Assembly: GCA_023245235.1 (NCBI GenBank)
Contig: JAHFKT010000008.1
Span: forward strand, 1-33,620
DNA from: Candidatus Yanofskyibacteriota bacterium
Lineage (GTDB): Bacteria; Patescibacteriota; Minisyncoccia; 2-02-FULL-40-12; GWA2-44-9
DNA length: 33,620 bases
Direction: 5' to 3'
The notes under the pieces are model-generated. The model worked only from the letters and a program-made list of their open reading frames with translations. It was not told the origin of the DNA and did no database searches. The position numbers were made by a program, and so were the translations under genes. This document shows, piece by piece, positions 1 to 8,024 of the stretch; within the stretch, counting starts at the first letter, position 1; each line of letters opens with the position of its first letter.

Positions 1-1626
1 CTGGGGCGTTAAAACTCGTTGAGATTGATCAGAGGCTTGCTCGAGCACGTTACCATTCGAGTCTTCAACCCGCTGGATGATCCGCCAGGGATTCCTGATG
101 CCGTCATTGGCGAAGACACTATACGCGGAGACGAGGTCGATAGGATGTACTTCGGCGCCACCGAGGACCAGGGAGAGGCCATAGCGGCTCGGATCGGTCA
201 GGGTAGTGATGCCCATCTGCTGGGCCAGAGAGATGGTATCACTGACCCCGGCAAGATAGAGTACCTTTACGGACGGCACGTTCAATGACTGCTGCAGGGC
301 TTGGCGCATTGAAACAGGTCCGCGGAAGCGACCATCGTAATTTTGGGGGTGATAACAATCCAGGCCGTACTTATCCTTCTGTTGAGTGGAATCCGGGGAG
401 CAGTAGGGGTTAAACTCAGTTTTCAGGTCAAAGAGTATCGTCGAGTCGGGATACCCCTTCTCGAAGGCGGCCGCATAGGCGAATGGTTTGAATGATGACC
501 CCGGCTGCCGGCCCGTACCATCGATCGCGACGTCAAAATTACCCTGATTGGCGGTGTCAAAATAATTGGCTGAGCCGACCAGGGCCCAAACATCTCCGGT
601 TTTCGGATCCAGGGAGACCAGCGCGGCATTCGATGCCTGGTACTTTTCTTTATTGATCTGGGCATACTTAGTGACCGTGTCTTCGGCCGCAGATTGAAGA
701 CTCGCGTCCAGGGTCGTGATAACCGTAAAGCCCGAGCTCTCGACAGCGTCAGCGCCGTACTTCTTCTCCAGGTAGTCTTTTACCATGATCACGAAATGGG
801 GCGCATTGATATTTTCAGTGCTTGATTTGAAGACCGGCTTCTCGGTAAGCGCCTGCTGATATTGGAGGTCAGTTATAAAACCAAGATCTTTCATTCTGGC
901 CAGAATGCCATTTTTGCGTGTCGTCAGCTCATCGACGTGACTGCCGTAAGGGGAGTAGTGGCTCGGGGCTTGTATCAATGAAGCAAGGATCGCTGATTCG
1001 CTGAGCGTCAGCTCGGAGGCATTTTTGCCGAAGAATGTTTTAGCCGCCGCCTGGACACCGTAGGCATTCGAGCCGTACGGTATCTGGTTCAGGTACATCC
1101 AGAATATCTCATCTTTGGTGAATTTCCGTTCGATCTCGATAGAGAGAGCCAGCTCCTTTACTTTTCGCATTGCCGTTTTCTCGCTCCCCAGGAGGGCGTT
1201 CTTGACCAATTGCTGAGTAAGCGTAGATCCACCCTGCGAAAGATTGAGTGATGTCACATCCGTGACGATCGAGCGAAGGATACCCCTGAGGTCAAATCCG
1301 CCATGGCTGTAGAAATTACTGTCTTCGGCGGCCAGGGTGGCATTCTTCACGTTTACCGGTATCTGGTCCCAAGCGATGACGGTTCGTTTTTGTTCGCCGT
1401 GGATATCATAGAGCAGCACCTTGCCGGTCCGGTCGTAGATCTTTGTTGATTCGCTGACCTGCCGGTCCGCAATAGATTCGGGGTCGGGCAGGGTCTGATG
1501 AAGGTATATGAACAGACTGAAGAAACCGATCGCCCCCAGCACAACAAGCCAGAGGGCTGCCATACCGAGCTTGGATAAGAGGGTCCGCGTATGCTTACCG
1601 CGGCCTGATGATTCGCGAGTGCTCAT
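1..1626 (-). CDS. Class A penicillin-binding protein (PBP1A-like), 3' end outside window
   Basis: Bifunctional peptidoglycan synthase, anchored in the inner membrane and acting on lipid II outside it. Translating the minus strand from the ATG at 1626 gives 542 codons that run off the left edge, which is why the ORF track omits it. A basic cytoplasmic N-terminus is followed by one membrane helix (about residues 20-42). The GT51 transglycosylase signature EDSNFYSHGG starts at residue 101, with QGGSTLTQQLVKN after it. The transpeptidase part shows the catalytic SSFK tetrad near residue 377 and the SLN triad. The KTG motif must lie beyond the edge. It is divergent from tyrS. The family call is firm; whether it is PBP1A or another class A member cannot be settled from a partial gene. 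Confidence 0.95.
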   Translation of the reverse strand, partial: MSTRESSGRGKHTRTLLSKLGMAALWLVVLGAIGFFSLFIYLHQTLPDPESIADRQVSESTKIYDRTGKVLLYDIHGEQKRTVIAWDQIPVNVKNATLAAEDSNFYSHGGFDLRGILRSIVTDVTSLNLSQGGSTLTQQLVKNALLGSEKTAMRKVKELALSIEIERKFTKDEIFWMYLNQIPYGSNAYGVQAAAKTFFGKNASELTLSESAILASLIQAPSHYSPYGSHVDELTTRKNGILARMKDLGFITDLQYQQALTEKPVFKSSTENINAPHFVIMVKDYLEKKYGADAVESSGFTVITTLDASLQSAAEDTVTKYAQINKEKYQASNAALVSLDPKTGDVWALVGSANYFDTANQGNFDVAIDGTGRQPGSSFKPFAYAAAFEKGYPDSTILFDLKTEFNPYCSPDSTQQKDKYGLDCYHPQNYDGRFRGPVSMRQALQQSLNVPSVKVLYLAGVSDTISLAQQMGITTLTDPSRYGLSLVLGGAEVHPIDLVSAYSVFANDGIRNPWRIIQRVEDSNGNVLEQASDQSQRVLTPQ

Positions 1627-1664
1627 GTGTTTGATGTATATGATAATGCCATAAAAACCCCATA

Positions 1665-1693
1665 TTTACAAGACATTTGATACGGGCTATGAT
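1665..1693 (+). promoter_or_regulatory. Promoter of tyrS
   Basis: TTTACA at 1665-1670, a 17-nt spacer and TATGAT at 1688-1693 form a good sigma70-type promoter. Transcription would begin near 1700, downstream of the TTG/ATG starts used by the ORF track. This leaves a leader of about 7 nt before ATG 1707. Confidence 0.65.
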
Positions 1694-1706
1694 GGGAAAG
1701 AGTTTT

Positions 1707-2867
1707 ATGTCCGAACTTAAAAGACAACCGCTGGTCTCTGATGAAAAAGCCATCCAAGCGGCCCTGAAAAGACGCCTTGAACCTGCGGGCGTCTTTCCAA
1801 ATCGGGATGAGGCCATTGGGCTGCTGAAAACCCAACCACTGAGGGTCTATCTTGGCATCGACCCGACGGGACCTGATATTCATCTGGGACATACCATCCC
1901 GCTTTTATTCTTGAAACAGCTGTGGCAGCTTGGTCACACGCCCGTGATCGTTATCGGCGATTTCACCGCCAGGATAGGAGACCCGACCGGAAAAGACGCA
2001 ACGCGAAAACCACTCTCGCCCGAAGACATCACCAAGAATATGGCGCATTATCTGCCCCAGCTTAAGAAGATACTTCCGGAGGGGTCTTTTGAAGTTCTCT
2101 ATAACAACGACTGGTTGAGCAAGCTTTCATTCGGCGATGTGGTTCAGCTGGCAAGCCATATGACGGTACAGCAGATGATCAAGCGGGAAATGTTTCAGGA
2201 ACGATTGGCCAAGGAACGACCGATCGGATTGCATGAATTCCTGTATCCATTGATGCAGGGGTATGACTCCGTGGCCATGAAGATAGACGGAGAGGTGGGC
2301 GGCAACGACCAGACCTTTAACATGCTGGTCGGCAGAGAGCTGGAGAAAAAATTACTGAACAAAGACAAACTCGTATTTGCTACGAGGCTCTTAGTAGCCG
2401 CTTCAAGCGGTAAGAAGATGAGCAAGTCGGAAGGCGAACTGATAGCGCTTTCCGATGAACCGCAGGAGATCCGCCGCAAGATATTGGCCATCGACGACTC
2501 CATGATACAGACCGTGTTCGAACTGTGCACCGAAAAGCCGCAGGACTGGATAAACGAAAACAAAAGTAAGGCCCCGAGAGAGTGGAAGGAAGAGCTGGCA
2601 GATGAGCTGGTTCGGATGTACCGTGGCGAGACCGCAGTAGGAGAGGCCCATCAGGCCAAAGAAGTCAGCCTCGGTTCTGATACCATCCCGCTCACAGCAG
2701 CATTAAAACTATTTGGAGTAGCCTCTTCGATGACTATAAGCAAGACCCTGATTGATCAAGGGGCGGTGGAAGTAAATGAGGAGGTAATCAAGGACTGGGA
2801 TTTTCGGGTGAAGCTTGGGGACAGGGTACAGGTGGGAAAGGGTAAAAAATTTATAGCCGCGAAATAA
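1707..2867 (+). CDS. tyrS: Tyrosyl-tRNA synthetase
   Basis: Class I aminoacyl-tRNA synthetase that charges tRNA-Tyr. The product is 386 residues from ATG 1707. The HIGH motif reads HLGH (about residues 59-62) and the KMSKS loop is intact at residues 237-241, which puts it in the TyrZ-like subgroup rather than the KFGKT type. The C-terminal ~65 residues (SMTISKTLIDQGAVEVNEEV) are a typical S4 RNA-binding domain. The ORF track begins at TTG 1677, but the predicted promoter -10 box overlaps the upstream ATG codons, so the start at 1707 (MSELKRQ) is preferred. AUA codons are frequent here, which is relevant to the tRNA-Ile(UAU) later in the window. The gene ends in a strong terminator. Confidence 0.96.
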   Translation: MSELKRQPLVSDEKAIQAALKRRLEPAGVFPNRDEAIGLLKTQPLRVYLGIDPTGPDIHLGHTIPLLFLKQLWQLGHTPVIVIGDFTARIGDPTGKDATRKPLSPEDITKNMAHYLPQLKKILPEGSFEVLYNNDWLSKLSFGDVVQLASHMTVQQMIKREMFQERLAKERPIGLHEFLYPLMQGYDSVAMKIDGEVGGNDQTFNMLVGRELEKKLLNKDKLVFATRLLVAASSGKKMSKSEGELIALSDEPQEIRRKILAIDDSMIQTVFELCTEKPQDWINENKSKAPREWKEELADELVRMYRGETAVGEAHQAKEVSLGSDTIPLTAALKLFGVASSMTISKTLIDQGAVEVNEEVIKDWDFRVKLGDRVQVGKGKKFIAAK

Positions 2868-2893
2868 AAACGAGCCCGTACGGGCTCGTTTTT
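2866..2893. terminator. Bidirectional terminator between tyrS and acidic ORF
   Basis: A perfect palindromic hairpin, ACGAGCCCGT/ACGGGCTCGT, is flanked by A5 and T5. It starts at the tyrS stop codon and ends just before the stop of the convergent acidic gene, so it can serve both strands. Confidence 0.9.
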
Positions 2894-2895
2894 AT

Positions 2896-3078
2896 TTAGT
2901 ACTCCTCGGGTTCATCGTCTTCGTCATCGTCTATGTCGTCTTCATCGTCCTCGTCCAACTCATCGTCCTTATCCTCATCCTCCTCTTTTTTGTCGTCCTC
3001 TTTGTCCGCTTTATCATCTTCGACCTCACCGTCGAACTCATCCACATACAGACGCTTTTCTAAAGCCGTAATGACCAT
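2896..3078 (-). CDS. Small, extremely acidic protein of unknown function
   Basis: A 60-residue product in which 36 residues are Asp or Glu and only 7 are Lys or Arg. The first ~15 residues (MVITALEKRLYVDEF) look ordinary and could form a short strand or helix. The rest is a polyacidic tail ending in EPEEY. No domain is recognised. Such tails occur in nucleic-acid mimics, in the RNA polymerase delta subunit and in chaperone-like proteins, but nothing here decides between these. It lies directly downstream of ruvB-yebC-ruvC on the same strand and has its own probable promoter and hairpin leader. Real expression is supported by clean bracketing between that leader and a terminator. The repetitive GAT/GAC/GAG composition alone would be weaker evidence. 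Confidence 0.7.
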   Translation of the reverse strand: MVITALEKRLYVDEFDGEVEDDKADKEDDKKEEDEDKDDELDEDDEDDIDDDEDDEPEEY

Positions 3079-3094
3079 GGATTATCTTCTTTGT

Positions 3095-3150
3095 GCGGGA
3101 TGATTTCCGCGTTTCGGAGAAATCATCCCCGCAAAAACAAGGATATTATA
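3095..3150 (-). promoter_or_regulatory. Probable promoter and hairpin leader of the acidic ORF
   Basis: On the minus strand TATAAT (3145-3150) overlaps the ruvC stop codon. Transcription would start near 3138 and run into a 13-bp hairpin, with arms 3095-3107 and 3119-3132 and one bulged base. No U-tract follows, so this is a structured leader rather than a terminator. No good -35 box is seen. Confidence 0.45.
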
Positions 3151-3619
3151 CAGGGATTATATTATGGGAGCAGCAGATTGCAATAGCCAGGGCATCGGCA
3201 GCATCATCGGGCTTCACCGGCTCTTCCAGGTTTAATAACAGCTTCACCATCCGCTGTACCTGGTCTTTTCCCGCCTTTCCGTAGGAACTGATGTTTTGTT
3301 TTACCTGGAGCGGCGTAAACTGCTGAACGGGGACGCGATGTCTCGCCAGCGTAAAAAGGATGACGCCGCGCATTTCACTGACCGCCATCACGGTTTTCTG
3401 GTTCTTAAAGAAGAACAGTTTTTCAACCCCGGCGGTGTCGGGTTTATATCTCTCGATGAGCTTTGAGAGTTCTGCTTCGGCGGTAACGAGATTGGTCAGG
3501 GGATCGAGGTTCTTGTCCCCGATAGTTCCGTAGGCGAGACAGCTGATACGATTACGTTCGTGTTTGATCACGCCATATCCGATCTGAGCCGTACCCGGAT
3601 CGATGCCAAGGACTGTCAT
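3146..3619 (-). CDS. ruvC: Crossover junction endodeoxyribonuclease RuvC
   Basis: Holliday-junction resolvase with a RNase H-like fold. It cuts four-way junctions moved by RuvAB during recombination repair. The 157-residue product matches the family length. The acidic catalytic set is visible: D7 in GIDPG, E66 in GVEKLFF, and D139 and D142 in PDDAADALAIA. The LFFFKNQKT segment after E66 is the usual junction-binding loop region. The start codon overlaps the yebC stop as ATGA, so the two are translationally coupled. No ruvA is in the window. Confidence 0.95.
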   Translation of the reverse strand: MTVLGIDPGTAQIGYGVIKHERNRISCLAYGTIGDKNLDPLTNLVTAEAELSKLIERYKPDTAGVEKLFFFKNQKTVMAVSEMRGVILFTLARHRVPVQQFTPLQVKQNISSYGKAGKDQVQRMVKLLLNLEEPVKPDDAADALAIAICCSHNIIPV

Positions 3620-4122
3620 GAGCGGATATTAGAAACGACATCGCCGACATCGTCCTGGTTATCGAGGGCTTCAAAGAGTACTTCCAACTGCTGCTGAGCC
3701 TGCTCAGGCACTGTCACAGGGTTCTGGAACATCCACCCGATACTGCCGGGCGGGACCATCTTTGCGCCGTGATCAGAGAGTATCTTCTTCACTTCGGATA
3801 TCGTGCGGTTCTTATTATCTGTTACACCGGTGATTGTTAAGGCCACCCCGCCCGGACCGATAGCGTCGATCGCCACCTCTTCCAGCTGAGCGGAACTTTT
3901 TTCAGAGACTTTCTTGATGGCCCGGCCGATATTGTCGTTGGGCATATTGAGCGCCCGGGCCTGTTCAATGGCGCTGGCCAGGGCGATATTTGTATTGGGG
4001 TCACTACCCTTCCTGGCGGCTAACGTTATAGCCTTCGAAAGCTTCGAGAAAAGCTGGCCCTTCTTCTGGTCAGAGATCCCTTTTTTATGCTTTATTTGTG
4101 ACCACTTGGAATGACCGGACAT
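3616..4122 (-). CDS. yebC: YebC/PmpR (TACO1) family protein, short form
   Basis: The family is known as a putative transcription regulator and, in later work, as a translation factor that relieves stalling at proline stretches. The 168-residue product begins with the diagnostic MSGHSKWSQIKHKKG and keeps domain I, domain II (GPGGVALTITGVTDNKNRT, SIGWMFQNP) and the family C-terminus (LLDALDDHDDV-like: LFEALDNQDDVGDVVSNI). Usual members have about 240 residues. The missing ~65-70 residues correspond to the internal domain that normally lies between the WMF segment and the C-terminal helix, so this is an internal deletion and not a truncated gene. It lies 2 nt after ruvB and overlaps ruvC by 4 nt. 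Confidence 0.93.
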   Translation of the reverse strand: MSGHSKWSQIKHKKGISDQKKGQLFSKLSKAITLAARKGSDPNTNIALASAIEQARALNMPNDNIGRAIKKVSEKSSAQLEEVAIDAIGPGGVALTITGVTDNKNRTISEVKKILSDHGAKMVPPGSIGWMFQNPVTVPEQAQQQLEVLFEALDNQDDVGDVVSNIRS

Positions 4123-4124
4123 AA

Positions 4125-5141
4125 TCAGAATAGGGTATTGTTCGGTGGCGTCAGATCGAGGTGTTTGTAGCCGAAGGGAGTTACAACGCGGCCCTTGGGC
4201 GTTCGCGCGAGAAGCCCGAGCTGCATAAGATACGGCTCATAAACATCCTCGATCGTCGCCTCCTCCTCTGAGATTGCGGCTGCTATCGTCTTTAACCCCA
4301 CCGGCCCGCCGTTGAATTTTTCAGCGATCGTAAGGAGTATCTTCCGGTCGGTCTCCTCGAGCCCTTTTTCATCGATCTCGAGCATCTTAAGGCCCTTCTG
4401 TGCCATGTCGGCGGTGATGGAGCCCGTACCTTTCATCTGTGCAAAATCGCGTACCCGCTTCAGCAGTCTGTTTGCTACACGGGGCGTAAACCGGGAAGAG
4501 CGGGCGATAGTAGCCACAGCCGCGGGCTCTACGGTCACCCCCAGAAGAGCCGCGGATCGTAGGACGATCTGCTCTATTTCTTCCTGGGTATAGAAATCGA
4601 GCCTGAAACTGACGCCAAAGCGTGAGCGGAACGGGGCCGAAAGAAGAGATATCTTCGTGGTGGCCGCCACGAGCGTGAACCGGGGCAGATCGATCTGGAG
4701 CGTCTTGGCTGCGTTACCTTTGCCGATAATGATATCGAGATTAAAATTCTCCATGGCCGGATAGATGACCTCTTCGACGTTCTTATTCAACCGATGGACC
4801 TCATCGATGAACAGTACGTCGCCATCGGCGAGGCCCGTAAGGATAGAGCCGACATCGCCGGCTTTTTCCAGGGCGGTACCGGACGTGACCCTGATGTTAG
4901 TGCCAAGCTCCTTAGCGATGAGGTACGAGAGCGTAGTCTTCCCGAGACCGGAGGGGCCATGGAGGAGGAGGTGTTCGATCGGTTCATTTCTCTTTTTTGC
5001 CGCGCCGATCATGACCTTCAGATTGGCTTTTACTTTCTCCTGTCCGATGTACTCCCCGAATGTCCTGGGCCGGAGCGCCTGGTCCAATAATTGGTCGTCC
5101 GGAACGGTCTTCGGTGTTGCCGCTGATGGCTTGACATTCAT
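4125..5141 (-). CDS. ruvB: Holliday junction branch-migration ATPase RuvB
   Basis: AAA+ motor that with RuvA drives branch migration of Holliday junctions. The 338-residue length is normal. Walker A GPSGLGKTT is at residues 62-70 and Walker B FIDEVH at about 111-116. The sensor region RFTLVAATT and the arginine segment APFRSRFG follow. The C-terminal winged helix (GGPVGLKTIAAAI, YLMQLGLLARTPKGR) binds DNA. It is first gene of ruvB-yebC-ruvC. Upstream is the structured gene-free block 5142-5449. An AT-rich stretch directly ahead of ATG 5141 may hold the promoter, but no clear -35/-10 pair is seen. Confidence 0.97.
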   Translation of the reverse strand: MNVKPSAATPKTVPDDQLLDQALRPRTFGEYIGQEKVKANLKVMIGAAKKRNEPIEHLLLHGPSGLGKTTLSYLIAKELGTNIRVTSGTALEKAGDVGSILTGLADGDVLFIDEVHRLNKNVEEVIYPAMENFNLDIIIGKGNAAKTLQIDLPRFTLVAATTKISLLSAPFRSRFGVSFRLDFYTQEEIEQIVLRSAALLGVTVEPAAVATIARSSRFTPRVANRLLKRVRDFAQMKGTGSITADMAQKGLKMLEIDEKGLEETDRKILLTIAEKFNGGPVGLKTIAAAISEEEATIEDVYEPYLMQLGLLARTPKGRVVTPFGYKHLDLTPPNNTLF

Positions 5142-5178
5142 GGATATTTAGATTAAAATATAAGCGCAAATTCCCCCT

Positions 5179-5274
5179 CTCGGAGAAGTTTCCAGCGGGC
5201 TTTTAACCGCCGAGGATCTCCGAGGAAACGCGGTTTCTATCTATCCGAGCCTGGTCGGAGAGCGGAGAAAACCG
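5179..5274. ncRNA. Two adjacent stem-loops upstream of ruvB, possible structured RNA
   Basis: Stem A pairs CTCGGAGA (5179-5186) with TCTCCGAG (5217-5224) and contains a smaller GCGG/CCGC pairing. Stem B pairs CGGTTT near 5231 with AAACCG near 5269 and encloses CCGA/TCGG. Both are nearly symmetric, so the transcribed strand is uncertain. A ruvB 5' leader on the minus strand is the simplest reading. Confidence 0.35.
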
Positions 5275-5276
5275 TC

Positions 5277-5445
5277 AAAGAACCTTTTTAATCTGTAGGC
5301 AATTGGATCCATAATTAAAACTCATTGATCCAATCGGAATATTATCTAGACGGATGGCTTGGCCTAGCTGGGACACTCCTCGGAATTATTCTGCCCCGTT
5401 TTTTTATAAATCCGGGCCCTTGCCTACAGATTAAAAAGGTTCTTT
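5277..5445. repeat. 169-bp element bounded by a perfect 26-bp inverted repeat
   Basis: The left arm 5277-5302 (AAAGAACCTTTTTAATCTGT...) and the right arm 5420-5445 are exact reverse complements over 26 bases. Inside lies a second inverted repeat, ATTGGATC (5302-5309) and GATCCAAT (5327-5334). No obvious target-site duplication flanks the arms. It could be a MITE-like element without a transposase or a structured RNA with a long closing stem. A 64-residue plus-strand ORF crossing it is not believed to be a gene. Confidence 0.7.
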
Positions 5446-5449
5446 TCTT

Positions 5450-7108
5450 TTACCCCAAGATTCGCACGATCTCCTCCATTGATGTAACGCCTTCCAGTAG
5501 TTTTAAATATGCGTCCTGATGCATCGTGACCATCCCTTGTTTGATAGCCAGTTCTTGCATGGCTGATATCGACGGATTCGATAAAATGAGCCGCTCAACC
5601 TCCGGGGTCACTACAAAGACCTCGAACACTCCGATGCGGCCCTTATATCCGGTTCCATTGCACTCCTTACATCCCACCGGTTCATATATCGAGCCGGTCT
5701 CGAGGTCCGGCACTCCAAGGAGGTCTTTTACCGGCATCAGCGCCTCTTTCACTGTTTTAAGGTCCCCGGCTGATAATACTCCTTTCTTCCTGCAGGTAGG
5801 GCATAGTTTCCGCACCAGTCGCTGAGCCATGGCCACATGGATGGCCGGTGCGATGATCTGGGGGTTAACCTTGAGATCGATCAGACGGGGGACGGTCCCG
5901 GCCGCGTCATTGGTATGGATCGTCGAGAGCACCAAGTGTCCGGTCAGCGCGGCATTCAGGGCTATTTCTGCTGTTTCCGCGTCTCTGATCTCACCGACCA
6001 GGATCACGTCGGGGTCCTGACGGACGATGGCCCGGAGCCCATTCGCGAAACTATATCCGCGCTGAGGGTCGACCTGGGTCTGCGATACGCCGGCGACGTG
6101 ATATTCGATAGGGTCCTCGATGGTAATGATCTTGCTGCCGGGGCCGTTCAGGTAATTGACGAATGCGTAGAGCGTGGTCGTCTTTCCGGATCCGGTCGGG
6201 CCGGTTGTCAGGATCGCTCCCGTCGGCTTATCCAGTTGGGATTTCACAAGGGTCAGAAGATCCGGCCGCATACCCAGATCTTCAAGGCTGCCCTTGATCG
6301 AGCGCGGATCAAGTAATCGCATCACGATCGTCTCCCCGAACTCACTTGGCAGGATCGAGACACGGACTTCGATATCGATATCCTGCTGACGGATCGTGAA
6401 TCTGCCGTCCTGGGGAGCGCCATGGACGTTGAGCTTCAGTCTGGCCAGGACCTTGATGCGGTTCAGGACCTTCTGGTACGAAGCTTCATCGATGGCGGTG
6501 ACGCTCTCCAGTACGCCATCCATCCGGTAGCGAAGCCGGGTCGAACCGGTCTCGGGTTCGAAGTGGATGTCTGATGCGCCTATTTTCAGAGCGCCGGCTA
6601 TGAGAATCTCCAAAAGCCTGGTCACCGATACGGCTGAGATCTGACTCTTGAGATCGGCTACGTTCTTGATCTGCTGCTGGAGTGCGTCTATCTCGCTCTC
6701 CTGAATCTCCAGAGAACCGATCGCATAAGTCTCCGGATTCTTGAGGTTAGCATAGCGGGCCAGGATCTTCTCGAGGCTCTTCGGCGAGGTCATGATAAGA
6801 CTCAGCTTGTAGCCTTTCGCCTGAAGACCGGCGATGACCCCCTTTGAATTTTCGTCTTCCGGGTTTGTCAGTGCGATGGTCAGCTGCGAACCACTCTTCA
6901 AGATAATAGCAAGGCGGGCTTGCCGGGCGACCTCTTCCGACAATAGGGAAAGAGCGCTCGTATCGATCGGGGCGGATGCCAGGTCTGAAAAGGGAATATT
7001 GAGCTTGACCGCCAGCGCTTTGTACTCGTCTTCGGTTCCATGCGACCGGATAGCGCCCAATTTCTTCTCGAGCTCCTCCTCCTTGTTGGTTATCGTCGAA
7101 TTGGCCAT
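5450..7108 (-). CDS. pilB: PilB/GspE-type secretion and pilus assembly ATPase
   Basis: Hexameric cytoplasmic ATPase that powers type IV pilus extension or type II secretion. The 552-residue product has an N-terminal GspE/MshEN-like domain (to about residue 130). It then has a linker helix and the ATPase core: Walker A GPTGSGKTT (303-311), Asp box ITIEDPIEYH, Walker B ILVGEIRDAETAE and His box STIHTNDA. The zinc-binding tetracysteine motif that separates PilB/GspE from retraction ATPases is complete (C436-PT-C439 and C480-KE-C483). No pilin, PilC or PilT gene is nearby. An extended -10 (TGATACAAT) ends 8 nt before the ATG, so the leader is almost absent. Confidence 0.95.
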   Translation of the reverse strand: MANSTITNKEEELEKKLGAIRSHGTEDEYKALAVKLNIPFSDLASAPIDTSALSLLSEEVARQARLAIILKSGSQLTIALTNPEDENSKGVIAGLQAKGYKLSLIMTSPKSLEKILARYANLKNPETYAIGSLEIQESEIDALQQQIKNVADLKSQISAVSVTRLLEILIAGALKIGASDIHFEPETGSTRLRYRMDGVLESVTAIDEASYQKVLNRIKVLARLKLNVHGAPQDGRFTIRQQDIDIEVRVSILPSEFGETIVMRLLDPRSIKGSLEDLGMRPDLLTLVKSQLDKPTGAILTTGPTGSGKTTTLYAFVNYLNGPGSKIITIEDPIEYHVAGVSQTQVDPQRGYSFANGLRAIVRQDPDVILVGEIRDAETAEIALNAALTGHLVLSTIHTNDAAGTVPRLIDLKVNPQIIAPAIHVAMAQRLVRKLCPTCRKKGVLSAGDLKTVKEALMPVKDLLGVPDLETGSIYEPVGCKECNGTGYKGRIGVFEVFVVTPEVERLILSNPSISAMQELAIKQGMVTMHQDAYLKLLEGVTSMEEIVRILG

Positions 7109-7116
7109 GTACTAAT

Positions 7117-7122
7117 ATTGTA
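7117..7122 (-). promoter_or_regulatory. -10 box of pilB
   Basis: On the minus strand TGA-TACAAT (extended -10) lies 8 nt before ATG 7108. A weak TTCTGA -35 sits 16 nt upstream. Transcription would begin within 1-2 nt of the start codon. Confidence 0.5.
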
Positions 7123-7226
7123 TCACGTACATCAGGACTCAGAAGAGGAAGAAAATCCGAGCTCCGATGCCTCAATCTAGCGAACCTAGTTTCTTTGTAA
7201 ATAGCTTTTCGTGTGGATAAGAGCGT

Positions 7227-8015
7227 TCAGATGTCCGCTCGGAGCGCCCGCACCGGTTTTTTAAGGAGTTTTGATGCCACAGAAGCAAAATTTTCCGGGC
7301 TGCCGGTCGTAAAGTACCGTGTCAACCCGGCCCGGCCGCGGGTGTTGGCGGTTCCGGAGGCAATGAGCACGGACTTTGAACGTCTGGCGATTGCCGAGCC
7401 TGAATCGATCAGGCGTATCCGACGACCGAGCGACCTCCTGATCCGATTCTTAAGAAAAGGATAATGAGTGCAGCCCAGGACAAGAAGATCGGCCGACCGG
7501 GGCACCCTCGAAAGGTAGTGGTTCAGGAGTGTATCCGCGCGGGCCCCGTCCAGGAGCCCCGTCTCTACGGTATCTTCGAGCCCCTTGCATCCTATCCGCA
7601 CTACCCGGACACCCCGGGCATGAGTTTCTATAAGCATAGTCAATGCGTCACTTTTTATCGTTGCAGGTGTTCCAATCACCGCGACGGTCTTCGACCGGGA
7701 ATATTGAGCCGCCGGCTTCACCGCCGGTACGGTGCCGACGATAGGCAGATCGAACCTGTTTCGTAGCGTGTTGATGGCATAGCATGTTGCGGTATTACAG
7801 GCGATGACCAGCAATTTTATGTCGTATGTGAGGAGAAATTTCGTGATCCGAACTGCGAGAGTTCTCAGCTGGGCCGGGGTTTTCTCTCCGTAGGGGACGT
7901 GAGCCTGGTCGGCAAGGAAGACATAGTTCTCACCGGGCAGTTGTTTTTGGAGTTCCCGAAGTATGCTCAGCCCGCCAACCCCGGAATCGAATATGCCGAT
8001 CGGCCGCGTATTCAT
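7227..8015 (-). CDS. murI: Glutamate racemase
   Basis: Interconverts L- and D-glutamate to supply D-Glu for peptidoglycan. The 262-residue product starts with RPIGIFDSGVGGLS, the family N-terminus. Both catalytic cysteines are present: ACNTAT (C75 in track numbering) and GCTHYP (C184). The PYGEKT substrate loop is intact. The ORF track starts at ATG 8021, but the -10 box TATACT ends only 3 nt before that codon, so the second ATG at 8015 is chosen. The promoter is divergent from that of nusA and shares its -35 bases. Confidence 0.95.
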   Translation of the reverse strand: MNTRPIGIFDSGVGGLSILRELQKQLPGENYVFLADQAHVPYGEKTPAQLRTLAVRITKFLLTYDIKLLVIACNTATCYAINTLRNRFDLPIVGTVPAVKPAAQYSRSKTVAVIGTPATIKSDALTMLIETHARGVRVVRIGCKGLEDTVETGLLDGARADTLLNHYLSRVPRSADLLVLGCTHYPFLKNRIRRSLGRRIRLIDSGSAIARRSKSVLIASGTANTRGRAGLTRYFTTGSPENFASVASKLLKKPVRALRADI

Positions 8016-8024
8016 GACCATTCC

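Larger units (their letters stand above)
5142..5449. other. Gene-free structured block between pilB and ruvB
   Basis: This is 308 nt with no credible gene. It divides into a left part with two consecutive stem-loops (5179-5224 and 5231-5274) and a right part bounded by a perfect 26-bp inverted repeat (5277-5445). Both adjacent genes read leftward, so on the minus strand it is the pilB 3' region followed by the ruvB 5' region. No match was recognised to RNase P RNA, tmRNA, SRP RNA, 6S RNA or a known riboswitch. Confidence 0.6.

Noticed and set aside
5142-5449. 6S, SRP, tmRNA or RNase P RNA in the gene-free block
   Set aside because: None of the conserved core motifs of these RNAs was recognised and the perfect 26-bp closing repeat is atypical for them.
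5325-5519. 64-residue plus-strand ORF with a hydrophobic stretch (GWLGLAGTLLGIILP)
   Set aside because: It crosses the inverted repeat and runs into the antisense of pilB; no ribosome site or promoter on that strand.
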